Shown: positions 33,818 to 43,983 of the stretch, one piece after another
How positions within the stretch are numbered: the stretch's first letter is position 1
Layout: every line of letters starts with the position of its first letter
Assembly: GCA_027946365.1 (NCBI GenBank)
Contig: JAPEUQ010000012.1
Location: forward strand, 310,001 to 374,000
Source: Kalmusia sp. IMI 367209
Lineage: Eukaryota; Ascomycota; Dothideomycetes; Pleosporales; Didymosphaeriaceae
DNA: 64,000 nucleotides
Reading direction: 5' to 3'
Notes under the pieces: model-generated
Seen by the model: the letters and a program-made list of their open reading frames with translations, nothing else
What the model was told of the DNA's origin: nothing
The model's database searches: none
Translations under genes and position numbers: made by a program

Positions 33818-35722
33818 TCACTCACCATCATCACTATCCCCTTCATTCCCACTAAACCTCTTCCACTTTCCCCCCTGCACTACCAACAACTGATACACTT
33901 TCGTTTTATCGGGTACCATCCACCCACCCACACTCTCATACCTCTCCAAAAACCCAACCTTACCTTCACCGCCCTTGGACTCCCTCGTGGTAAATCTCCT
34001 CCCCTCTTCATAGCTCTCCCAGATAAACCTCTCCACCTCCTTAAATGGATCCTTTTCCCTCCCAATCTCCTCCCGACGTTCAAGGTGCTGATCTACACTA
34101 ACGGGGCCATCTGCACGAGCAGAGTCAGCGAAGCGCTCAACGTCTTCTTTAAGGGCTGTGATACTGGATGCCGAAGTGTCGACGTGAGTGGCGAGGCCAG
34201 CTAGGGTGTGTGTAGGAGTTTCTTCCAGGATTCGACTTACTCGTCGAGCATCTCTGATGTAGGCGTAGACATCATCTTCTGCCGTCACGGCGGCGAAGAG
34301 GAGGAGATGGGATAGGAGGTCGATGTACGCTATAAGCGGCTGAGCAGCGAGGCCGCGAATTGGGATGGGGAAGGATATCGAGGATATAGATGGGATGGGT
34401 GGGCGTTGAGGGGGCGTTGGAGGGAGAGATGCTTCGCACCCGTCATACTTCATGTTCCCAGAGTCTTCGAACCTTGAGGCGAGGTCGTTAGATGGAAATA
34501 GGATATCCCAGGCTTTTGTTCGTTCGTTTTCCTTTCCACTGATAGTCTCATCTGGGGCACGAAGACCGAGCATCAGCCTTGTGGAACCCCTACTCGTTCT
34601 TGTCGCCATGTCCTCGATGATATTAGCTATCTCGCCGTCTTGAAGCGATTGACGGAGATCGGCCCACCATTCCTGTCCTTTCTCGCCGATCAATTCATCT
34701 CTCCGTTTGGCCTTCTCGTCTTCGACTTTGAAATCATCAATCCATTTCGCCAAGTTGCGCTGCCAATCTCTCTCTTTCCTCATCTGCCTAGCACCTGCCT
34801 TGGTCGCCAGGCCCTCCCATATGGCATTTCTCTGCCGACGCATCGCTCTAACCGTTCTCATTGTCAGAAAATGCGTGAGCGGATGGTACGTCAAGAGGAA
34901 ACTCGGGGTGCTAAAAGGCAGAAGTTCCCGCTCGAAAGCCGTAACAAGCAGGACCAAATTCACCACAGTCTGCTCTTCAAAACTCATCGCCATCTCCCCA
35001 TGCGCCGCCTGGAAACCAATATGTGGCACGCACCTTTCTCCCGCAACAACGCTCAATATGCGCCCCCTCTCCCTCGACTCTCCCCGACTAATCATCTCCA
35101 AACACCCCAGCACCCTCTCGATCTCCCTATCCCTCTCCTCCCTCTTCGAAGCCGAGAGCCCGAACCGCTGCAGCGTGAAAGCCAGCGTCCACAATTCATT
35201 CCGAAAAGCCAAGCTCTTTTCTTCGCCCGTGAGCAGCCCATCGCCCGGCCTCCACCCTTCCCACATGCCGACTGGCCGCTCGTCCTCGGAGCGAGGCGTA
35301 GCGCGCAAAATCCACTTGCCGCTGTGCATCCACGAGTCGAAAGCGCGCTTCTGCTGCGCGACCCACGCTTCTTTCTCCGCCCTCTTTTGCTCCGCCATCT
35401 CTTCGGTGTCGTGGTCTAAGACGCGATTGTCGAAGGGGCTCGGGTTCCACAGTAGTATGGGTGTATCTGCATGGTTTGGATCGTCTTTGTCGTTGTGGTC
35501 GTCTTGGAGCATTTGTTTTAGACCGGCGTATATGGTTTCGAGTCTTTTTGTATGGCGCTCGTCGCTTTTGCTTAGCTCTTCGCTCAGGTCTTTGGGGCCG
35601 AGGAAGACGAGTGGGATGTGTATATCCATACATACTAACGACGCCATGGGCAATGGGAACGTGAACTGGAAAAGTAGACTCATGAATAGGCGAGGAAGCA
35701 AGACATGGGAAACGTGAAACAT
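33818..35722 (-). CDS. Unrecognised 634-residue protein, intronless
   Basis: Long ATG-initiated open frame, rich in charged residues, with no family I recognise. The first 26 residues before MASLVCMDIHIPLVFLGPKD are hydrophobic but not convincing as a signal; the real start may be the ATG at 35647 or 35629. Visible features: an acidic segment (DDHNDKDDPNHADTP), a Glu/Lys helical region (MAEQKRAEKEAWVAQQKRAFDSWM), WEGWRPGDG, arginine-rich MRTVRAMRRQRNAIWEGLATK with QEWWADLRQ, a proline-rich linker (SLPPTPPQRPPIP), a helical AAVTAEDDVYAYIRDARRV region, and a C-terminal VGGWMVPDKTKVYQLLVVQ block. Mostly helical, probably intracellular. A long antisense frame (34707-35717) is its shadow. Confidence 0.68.
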   Translation of the reverse strand: MFHVSHVLLPRLFMSLLFQFTFPLPMASLVCMDIHIPLVFLGPKDLSEELSKSDERHTKRLETIYAGLKQMLQDDHNDKDDPNHADTPILLWNPSPFDNRVLDHDTEEMAEQKRAEKEAWVAQQKRAFDSWMHSGKWILRATPRSEDERPVGMWEGWRPGDGLLTGEEKSLAFRNELWTLAFTLQRFGLSASKREERDREIERVLGCLEMISRGESRERGRILSVVAGERCVPHIGFQAAHGEMAMSFEEQTVVNLVLLVTAFERELLPFSTPSFLLTYHPLTHFLTMRTVRAMRRQRNAIWEGLATKAGARQMRKERDWQRNLAKWIDDFKVEDEKAKRRDELIGEKGQEWWADLRQSLQDGEIANIIEDMATRTSRGSTRLMLGLRAPDETISGKENERTKAWDILFPSNDLASRFEDSGNMKYDGCEASLPPTPPQRPPIPSISSISFPIPIRGLAAQPLIAYIDLLSHLLLFAAVTAEDDVYAYIRDARRVSRILEETPTHTLAGLATHVDTSASSITALKEDVERFADSARADGPVSVDQHLERREEIGREKDPFKEVERFIWESYEEGRRFTTRESKGGEGKVGFLERYESVGGWMVPDKTKVYQLLVVQGGKWKRFSGNEGDSDDGE

Positions 35723-36065
35723 GTGGTGTAATCAGACAAAGAAAGTACAAAAGACATTGAGAGCCGTGCTAAGGTATCGAAAGTGAATTGAGGATAATGT
35801 GAGTGAGGATGTGGACAAAGAAAGCGGATGAGACAAGAACAAGACTGGATGCCATATGTACCCGTTGTAAGCAACTGTTTTCCGCCTACCTACCGTGAGC
35901 ACAAGCTCGGAAGGCTATCTATACCTCTCATCCACATCTGAAACATGTAAAAGAAAGACCGTTCGATGACAGGAAACCTCTACAAGTTCGCGGGCCACTC
36001 TCAGGCTCTCTCCGAAATAGTACACCCCCTATGCAACGCCCCGAATTCACACCCAACCAACACAC
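35723..36065. other. Intergenic
   Basis: 343 bp between two leftward genes; contains the promoter of the 634-residue gene and the 3' flank of SEC14. Nothing else seen. Confidence 0.6.
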
Positions 36066-37336
36066 CTATGCCGAAGTCGCCGTATTAGGGTTCGCCGCAG
36101 AAGCAGGAGCCGCAGCAGGCTCAATACCTTCCGGCCCAGCACCCGTCGGAGGAGCAGGAGCAGCACCCTCAGTCGGCGCTGGCACCTTTGTGTTATCAAT
36201 CGCGTCCTTATCCTCGGCCTTCTTGGCCCACTTCGGCGGCTTCACCCACTGGTCATCCTGCCACGGCCCCGCATCGCTCAGCGAGCACCCACCCTCGCAC
36301 TCACACGTTCCGCCGAACTCTTTGGGCAGATTTTCTGCGGGAATCTGCGCGACCAACTCCTTCTGGTAGCCGCTGCCTAGGATGTGGATCTTGTTGACGG
36401 TGACAGGGTCAAGGAAACGCTTGACGAAGCTCCAGACGCTTGAGAATCCCCAGGGTGCGTTGATGACGTACATCTTGCCGAGGCGCTCAGGGTAGTAGTT
36501 CTGGCTGATGGCCGATACGGCCTGTAAATATCCGTAGACAGAGGTCGCTTTGGCAATGCCGACGCCCTTCAGGTCCATGATGGAGCACGACGTCTCGAGG
36601 AGGTAGCCCGATTTGCGAGAGCAGGCGGGGAGGCGCGGGTCCGCCATCTTCTCGTATTCGCAGACGAGGTTCTGGATCATGCGTTCTTGCGAGGTGATCT
36701 TAGCCATGGCGGTGAGGTCGACGTTGCCAAGCTGCTCAATATAGACGGGGCGGCCATCCTGAGCGGTGTCAGCGCTGACATAGACAAAGAACCATAGTTG
36801 GGGTAGAAGAAGAAAATAAAAAGAGAGAAGCAGAGAGGAGCTGTAGAATATACCTTGTCTATCTTGTGGTAATATTGCGGGTAGTACTTAAAGATCTGCG
36901 GTCGCTCCTTGTAATCGAAGGTGCGCACCAGCTCCTCGACACCGACGCCCGCGTACTCGTTCCGCCATTTCTCGCTGTCGATGAACCTGCAGGCGAGTCA
37001 ATCTCAATCGCGCTCGTCCAGTTCTCCACGAACGAATTCACTTACATCTGCTTGGACAGCTCGACATTGAACTTCCTCGCACGCAGATACCGCAGCTGTA
37101 AACAAATTAGCCCAGCTCTGCTGCCTACGCTCACCGCCACGTACCATGGTCAACGTGTCCAGGTTCTTGGTATATCCGGCCTGCTCCAGCATGGCCCTGA
37201 GCTGGTGGACCTGCGCATCCTGCTCTGGCGTCGTGTGGCCGGGGTGGCCGTTCTGGGGCGTGGGCGCAGTGGTGGGGTAGTCGTAGTCGTCGTACTTGGG
37301 GTCGAGCGGGAGCTCTTTTGTGCCGGCGGCAGCCAT
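36066..37336 (-). CDS. SEC14: Sec14 phosphatidylinositol/phosphatidylcholine transfer protein
   Basis: Sec14 exchanges PI and PC between membranes and supports Golgi secretory function. Exons 37336-37145, 37095-37046, 36986-36854 and 36758-36066 join in phase (introns 49, 59, 95 bp) to 355 residues. The CRAL-TRIO N-terminal part has [20 protein letters not shown] and [19 protein letters not shown]; the lipid-binding domain has [69 protein letters not shown] and [15 protein letters not shown]. The last 45 residues are a Pro/Ala-rich tail. The start ATG at 37336 ([14 protein letters not shown]) gives the expected N-terminus. Confidence 0.93.
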
Positions 37337-38109
37337 ATTGGGCGATATATCGAGTGTTCAAGTCGTGGTAGAGAAGGGTAGAGTGAAGAGCGGGTTGTAG
37401 GGGTGTCTGGATTGGGGGGAGGTTGAGAATGAAATGACGAAGTTCTGGGCTAGAGGCGAAAGCACGTGTAGCCTCTCAAGCGAGCCGGAGGGGCTGGACC
37501 CTGGCTTGTCTCACAATGCGCAGTCACCGTGACCACTTCGTTGTAACATAATGTTAACCATGATGATCACGTTTCGAGGTTGGAACAGACATGAACAGTG
37601 AAGCGCTAGTCAACCCAGCCTGGTAGGGAGGGGACCTGGCCCATTTTGTAGCTAATAACTCATACATCCGCAGAACAGAAAGACAAACATAAACCCAATC
37701 ATTCCATCCCCGCCTACAAAGTCGAAGCCAGATACACCCACAGACACTCGCATCCACCCGTAAAAGAGCTAAACGAGAGTTGTTCAAGGGCTCGCTACCC
37801 AAGAGCCAGACGCAACGCACAAAAACACAACGAACATGATGTGAGATTGCCTGCTTGTATACTAACCCGCCAGAGAGTCCCTCCTTGCCACCAAACGCAA
37901 TCTCAAATCCCGTCATTGATACCTAGAAAGACCAACCGACAAGATGAGAAACAACCCTAAAAGCAGCCCCAACACCGACTAATGACGCCCAAACATGACG
38001 GAGAAAACCACGAGCGCGCCTATGGACACATTTCCAAGCAAAGGTCGAGATGAAGTCAATTCTGTAGTCGGAATAACAGGTCAAATGTTTCCCCAAGATC
38101 ACTGTCGTC
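37337..38109. other. Intergenic, SEC14 promoter and CCR4 3' flank
   Basis: 773 bp with no gene. Many short stops on both strands. Confidence 0.6.
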
Positions 38110-40512
38110 CTATGACCGTCGATCCCGGTCACGGTCCCGTCCTTGTCCGAAGTCTGGCTCCACTATGGCCTTCTTTTCCTTCCGGCCCTTAACCATGTAT
38201 CGAGCGAACAGAGCCACATGGTCCGACGGAAAATGATAGTTGGGAAACCCGGGCACGCGCTTAAGGTACTCCTGGTCAATGTCGCCAAGAAGACCGACAA
38301 CTTGCAACGTGTTTGTCGAGTACCAGATATAATCCAGAACACCAGAAAAGGTTGGCGTGTAGTTGGTAAAGTTGAGCTCACCAATCGCCGAGTAGCTAGA
38401 CTTGAGACTGAACGGATGCGAAATACCGTCCCGGGTGAAATTTCCGTACTTTCGATTTCCGAGGTCTTCGTGCTGGTTAGATATGCTACCTTGTACGATG
38501 AAGTCGTAGATGCCCGACGTAGGCGTTGAGTTGAAATCACCACAAAGTAGAAGAGGTATTTGTGCACCGTCTGCGTATTCCATCGACGGTCCTGGTGTTT
38601 GTGTTGAGTCAGCTATCGGGTTGCCTTCTTCATCATCGCCGTTTGCGAAGCGATAGAGCACCTTGTCAGTGCAAGCCGGCATCTTAGCCCACTTGTTCGC
38701 GAACTTGGTGATCGACTCCATCACAATTGCCACTTGCACCATCTTGACGTCTGTGAAGACCGGATTCCAGAAAATGTGTACGTTGCCAACAATTAGCCTC
38801 GATCCTGTTGCACGGTTCTCGAGGAAAGCGATGACTGCAATATCGTCTCGTGGCATGACCCGGTTGAATATGTCATGTTCACCTTTCATGTCTGGACGAT
38901 TGATCGCGATATTTGCAATATCTATGAGCTGCTTGTCGAGCAACACGTATCTGGTCATGTCAGCTAAAGCATATATGTGAGCACCCATATTCAACTTACT
39001 TGCTGTTCTTGTAGAAGATCGCACAGCCATCGACCAATTTTGCTTCTCTCTCGGCCATAGTTCTCGCCCTAGTCTTCGTCCAGAACATGCCCTTGTAGTC
39101 ATTGTGCGCCAGAGCTGGCCTAAAGAAATCGTTGAAGCTTTCCTGGTCAATTTCTTGAAGACAAAGTATGTCGGCATTTCGCTCGCGGAGCTCCGCGAGG
39201 ATCGTCTCTCTCCGATGGTCCCAAGACAAGGCTCCGCTAGGAGTGTACCCGTATTGTGACGTGGTACAGTACTTGTCACACAAGATGTTGTAGCTAAGGG
39301 CGGTCACCGTTTCCTGATCATCCGATACTTCGTCAAGTTGTATATAATCTCTGTCAAGGGGTGGTTCGGGTCCTAATGGTCAAAATTAGCAGGAACTAGC
39401 TGTGGCTGATTAAGATCGTACCTGGGGCATTTTCACGGAAGTGCTCGATGAGCTTAGATGTGCCATTTTCCTCCATGATTATGTCTTTCTGTTCGTTGGG
39501 AATTGGGTTTCCATCAATGCCGAGAACCTCCAACTGAAACAAGGATCCAAGTTCGGGCGGCAGGTAATTAATGTTGTTGTCAAAAAGAAGCAGCTGCTTC
39601 AAGTTGACAAGCATACCAATCTCCGGCGGCAGAGTCCGCAAATCATTGAGCGATGCATCGAGGTGGGTGAGATTCCTGAGCCTTCCAACGCCTACAGGGA
39701 GCACGGACAACTTGTTGCAATTCAAATACAGCTTCGTTAGAAACGTATATTGAAAGAGTGTTGGCGTAAGAGTCTTGAGATTTTGGCCGCCGAAATCAAG
39801 GATAGTCCAGACATGGTTTTCTTTGGCATCTTGGATGTTTTGTCCCACAGGTCTGTTCCGCTCTTCTTTCTCCGACTCCTTCTGAATACCGTTATTCGTC
39901 CCAGCTACGACATTCTTGTTGACACTAGGGTGGTTCCTCGCGTGCGAGTGGGACTGCGTCATCTCGCGCGCCATCTGAGCCATCTTCAATTGTTCTGCCC
40001 AATGCTCGCTGACCGGCTTGTTGAGACCGCTATGCACACTACCCGGGGTTCCATTTTGCAGGTGACTTTGGCCAAAGTGAGGCTGCACATTGGAGATACC
40101 CCCCACTAGAAACATTGTGCTGGTGGTTGAACTGTGAGCCGTGTGTGCCTGTGGAGTGTTCCTGATGTTGCTGGTGTGCGTGGCCATGGTGCTGATGGCT
40201 GGGGTTGTGCTGAAACGGCTTGCCCAGGTTCATTTGCATTGCGTATCGCTGGTGGCTGTTTCCCCCGTTCATCATGACGTTGTGGCCTTGGTTGCCGTGG
40301 CCGTGTCCCTGATTAAACATGCCAAACTGCTGAGGCGACTGTGCACCAGGGGAGCGCGAAGGCGATGGTGTGTCGGGGTTGTTGAAGGGTATGCGGCCGC
40401 TAGTAGTCGGCGACCGCACTCGGGTCGGTAGGTTGCGTGAATGGAGGTTTTGGGCGTGCTGTGGGTAAAAAGTCTGACCTGCACCTCTCTGGTAGGCCGA
40501 GTAATCGGCCAT
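38110..40512 (-). CDS. CCR4: CCR4, catalytic mRNA deadenylase, with an apparent 1-nt frameshift
   Basis: CCR4 shortens poly(A) tails within the CCR4-NOT complex in the cytoplasm. Exons 40512-39422, 39372-39000 and 38950-38110 join over two 49-bp introns; with one base removed the product is 767 residues. Order: Gln/His-rich N-terminus, leucine-rich repeats (LTKLYLNCNKLSVLP, LKQLLLFDNNINYLPPELG) and an exonuclease-endonuclease-phosphatase domain with LSYNILCDKY, DILCLQEID (catalytic Glu), LLLCGDFNSTP and the final SDHVAL. At the run of six G on the minus strand (40099-40104) frame 1 gives HNVSSGGY and then diverges, while frame 2 continues ISNVQPHFGQSHLQNGTP, the family sequence. Five G would keep the frame. 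A 31-nt intron could also restore it but is shorter than any other here. Confidence 0.9.
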
Positions 40513-41820
40513 CTAAAGGTATAGAGAGGTAAAGTCTGGAGAAGCCCCGGGGCTGCAGCGGTGAGGGTGAGTCGGCGCCCGGGGGAGGTGCTTTGTGGGC
40601 GAGGGTCAAGTCGGTGGGAGGGTTCGGGATCGAGCTTTTCTTCGTTCTAACATGGGCGAATCTACAATACGCCGTCATATGCTGCGCTGGGGACGCTTGT
40701 CGTTGTGGGGCATGTATCGCGGCGGCCGTGTGGGCAGGCAAGCTTCAGTCGCGTATGCGCGGGGAACGAGCGTCTGCGCGGAGCAGAGGTGGTTGGAGCG
40801 TGGGAAGAAGGACAGGGTCGTGTCTTAGTTGAGAGTGTTCGGAGCGCCTGCATTCACCGTCGTCAGTCGTTGGGGTGGGGAAGAGGCTGGTTGAAGCCGA
40901 AATAGACGACAACAGACCGGGTCGAAGGGCGCGCACGTACACCAGCTTGGGCAGCGAGAAGCAGTACAGCTATACAAGCAGTCTCAATTGCGTGGAACCG
41001 GCCGGAGTCAGCGCGAGATGGGGCGTGGGGGAAGAATAGAGAGTGTAGCAATGCTATCGCATGTCGCGAAGCTCTGGTCGTCGCTAGACCCGGCGTTATT
41101 CCGCAAAGGTCACGTGTACCGTCTGAGCTTCACGCCAGGCTCGCCAGGTCACAAGGTACTATTGGCTCCAGCGGCACATGAGGCACGCAATCGGATCACA
41201 ACTACTGAAAATACCAACTATTGAAGAATTCCTCTGATCAAAGGACTTGCATCATCTTTGCGTGACGCGTCCGTGAGGCGACCGATTCTTCTTTCATGCT
41301 GTTGCCCCCATCCATCAATCCCACGCGGCCGCTTACATCTCCGATCTGCTCCCCTCGCCCAACGGGGGGGCGACCGCGTGCCTGATGTCCCCGCGTTTAG
41401 ACACGGAGCGCCACAAGTCTCTTGTTTCGTAGCAGACGTGATGCGCGGCCCAAGGCGGGCATATGCACCCAGACTATTACTGAAATCTGGGGAGGATGAG
41501 CGCCCGCCACTGTGATTGGAGACGGCCACCTCAGACCCTCGGTTGTTGCACATCTGAGAGCTGTCCGCAGCCCAGCTGAGGGGCGCCAGCGGCCTTTTAT
41601 ACAGCCGGACTACGTTGCGGTCAGTCCAACTGTGCATCCTGTGCGGATCCAACTTCTCGTCTGCCCGCCGGACAGCCACGCCGCCCTCCTCCTGCTGCCA
41701 CCCTGCCCTCATATCTGTTCGCTCCCCGATGTTCCGAATCCACACGTGCTTATCGGACGACTTAGGAAAGGCTTAATATCGAGAGCTGGCCGCTAAAAAC
41801 AGTGGGGCAAGGGTGTGAAA
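40513..41820. other. Intergenic between CCR4 and the methyltransferase
   Basis: 1.3 kb GC-rich region between divergent genes, with short open frames on both strands that I take as chance. It contains both promoters; no transcription factor site is claimed. Confidence 0.55.
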
Positions 41821-43217
41821 ATGGCCGAGTGGATGATGGTGTGCTTGATCTCCTGCGGCACTCCCGTCTGAAGGCATGCCTCTGACCTGAATCGCAGTAT
41901 CGCTACACCGGCGGTAACGCCAACGGTACACCTGTCCGCCCCAAGACTGCTGAGGCGAAGCAATGGGACTTGGCCTCGACTGACGCCCTTGGACGAACCA
42001 TATCAGCGAGCGCAGCGCCGACCGCGCCTGCGCCTGGAGTTCTGATGGATGCGACGCGGGGCTCCATTTCGAGCACTTCAACTCAAAGCACTCGAGCCGA
42101 AGCTCAAGATCCCGCCGCCCTCGCCAACCCTTTTGTCTTGCGTCATGCTCGTCGTTACCTCCGAGACCTGCCGTACCCCCTGCCATGCGACCTGCCTGAG
42201 CTCCAACGCCAGAATCTACATACCCTCCTGGCCACGTCGGTCTTCGGTCGCGCCCTCGGTTCCACTCCAAACCCACAACGCCCACCTCGAAAAGTCCTAG
42301 AGATCGCGTGCGGTAGCGGATACTGGTCGTCTCTATGCCACGACTATCTTTATGGTTTGGGGTACGAGGATATCCAGTTCACCGGTCTCGACATTGTACC
42401 CATAGCAGGAGACCTTACGAAGCAAGGCATAGACTGGAAGTTCGTACAACATGATCTACGCAAGGTACCGTTGCCGTTTGACGACGGAGAGTTCGATATC
42501 GTTGTAATGAAGGACATGAGTCTTGTGGTGCCTCTCGGTTCCGCATCCCAAAGGATTCTGGACGAAGCGATACGGATCCTCAAGTCCGGTGGAACGTTGG
42601 AAATCTGGGAAACAGATCACATTATCCGGTCTATCTTACCCCACCCCCCACCACCGCCCGGCAAGAACGCACAAGAATACGCTTGTGCGGTGTCAACCGG
42701 AACTTTCATGATCTCTCCCATAACACCCTTTACTGAAGTGCATAACAAGTTCCTAGCTGATTCCAACATCTGGATACAGGAGGCTCTGGACAAGCGAAAG
42801 CTAGAACCCACGCCATGTGCGCGTGTTTCGCAGATGCTGCTTCAGGAGACCGAGACTCTGCAGGATGTAGCAAACCGGAGAGTAGCCATCCCGTTGGGTG
42901 AATTGCGGTGGGAGCGCGAGGCCGCAGCAGAGAGACAACCGGTCAAACGTCGTGGAAGTGAGGCAGCGCGGGGTAAGAAATGCGCCGTCGACTGTGTGAC
43001 TCTCACAGAAGAGCAGGCGGCTCTGAGGCACACAGCTTTACTCGTAGTCATCCAGATGATTGAGAGTCTAGAGCCGTTGCTGAAAGAAGTCAGTGGTAAG
43101 AATCAGGAGGAATGGCAGAGATGGTGGGGTTGGATGATGTCGAACCTGCTGGAGCAAAAAGGTGCTTCAAGTGGAGAGTGCTTGGAGATCGGTGTCTGGT
43201 GGTGTCGTAAAGTTTGA
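41821..43217 (+). CDS. SAM-dependent methyltransferase, class I fold
   Basis: The core is certain: KVLEIACGSGYWSS is motif I, FTGLDIVP holds the acidic residue that binds the ribose, then DLRKVPLPFDDGEFDIVVMKD and RILKSGGTLEIWETD, the motif II/III region. The C-terminal part (EVHNKFLADSNIWIQEALDKR onward) matches no substrate class I know. The frame is open from 41898 but lacks an ATG until 42045. A good model adds an 18-nt first exon: ATG at 41821 in the context AAAATGG, GT donor at 41839, acceptor at 41897 (59-bp intron), giving MAEWMM followed by YRYTGGNANGTPVRPKTAEAK and 445 residues. The alternative is initiation at 42045. The methyl acceptor is unknown. Confidence 0.82.
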
Positions 43218-43299
43218 TAGCGCGTTTGCATACCTTTTCATTTGAGATATCCCGCAGATTCAGACTATTCCTAGGCTCATGGCATTCGCTGGCGAAATT

Positions 43300-43663
43300 T
43301 CATGTCTTATCATATCGCTGTCGCAAGGTCCGGTATCGCTTCAGGTAGTACAGAGCTTCTATTTCTAGTAGAACACAGTCAGTAGCCCAATCTGAAGAGA
43401 TCCATCCGGTCTTGTTACCTTTCTTCACAAACTCTGCCCTTGCGATGCCTTTCTTGATTTGCTCTTCATCGGTCAAGTGCTGCTGGCTGGCGAATGCTTT
43501 GTGTAGCCGCGTCCTATAATAGTCATATCCCAGTGGGTATTCCCGCCCGAGAAACAACAGTTCTGTCATTGTCAGACTGTGCAATTTGGGAGTAAACCTC
43601 GGGGATATTACCTTTGTAAATATTGATTACCTGGTGGCGGAGTGCGGGACTGGCAGACGCCAT
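43300..43663 (-). CDS. LYR-motif protein of the LYRM5/ETFRF1 type
   Basis: Small mitochondrial LYR-family protein; the closest type regulates electron-transfer flavoprotein or helps Fe-S and complex assembly. Exons 43663-43612, 43562-43419 and 43364-43300 join in phase (introns 49 and 54 bp) to 86 residues. The start [31 protein letters not shown] places the LYR-like IYK motif and the GREYPLG segment as in the family, followed by [27 protein letters not shown] and [19 protein letters not shown]. Length fits. It is divergent from the thioesterase gene, 320 bp apart. Confidence 0.88.
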
Positions 43664-43983
43664 GACTGGATACGCACAGAATGCAGTACCCGAAACAAAA
43701 GATCCTCGCAATTTTTGATCCCAGTATATGTAGTACAAGTGCAAGGGCTAGTCGCCAATCCGTGGACAATAGCTTTGAAGGATGAGAGATATGTTGGACT
43801 GGCCTCGATGATGGCGTGCAGGGTCCAAGCGCGGTGACGAAATATCGAAGCTACACCTCGGCCCGCCGATACGGCCGCAGTGAGGAAGCCACTATTGTCT
43901 AAACATCCAAGTTGAACAATGGCTCTGTAATTCTTTGCACCTCCTCGCCAGCTGTTGAACGCTCCAGGTTTGTGCTACTCAAA
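43664..43983. promoter_or_regulatory. Shared divergent promoter of two probable mitochondrial genes
   Basis: 320 bp between the start codons of the LYR-motif protein and the thioesterase, so the two promoters must overlap or share elements. No specific site is claimed. Confidence 0.5.

Noticed and set aside
34707..35717. Plus-strand open frame of 336 codons
   Set aside because: Antisense to the 634-residue minus gene. The minus frame has a more balanced composition and a full-length reading; the plus one is Ser/Arg/Leu-rich as expected of a shadow. Neither is recognised, so transcripts would settle it.
40068..40110. A 31-nt intron to explain the CCR4 frame change
   Set aside because: It would restore frame, but every other intron here is 47 bp or longer and the donor (GTTTCT) is poor; a single-base indel is simpler.
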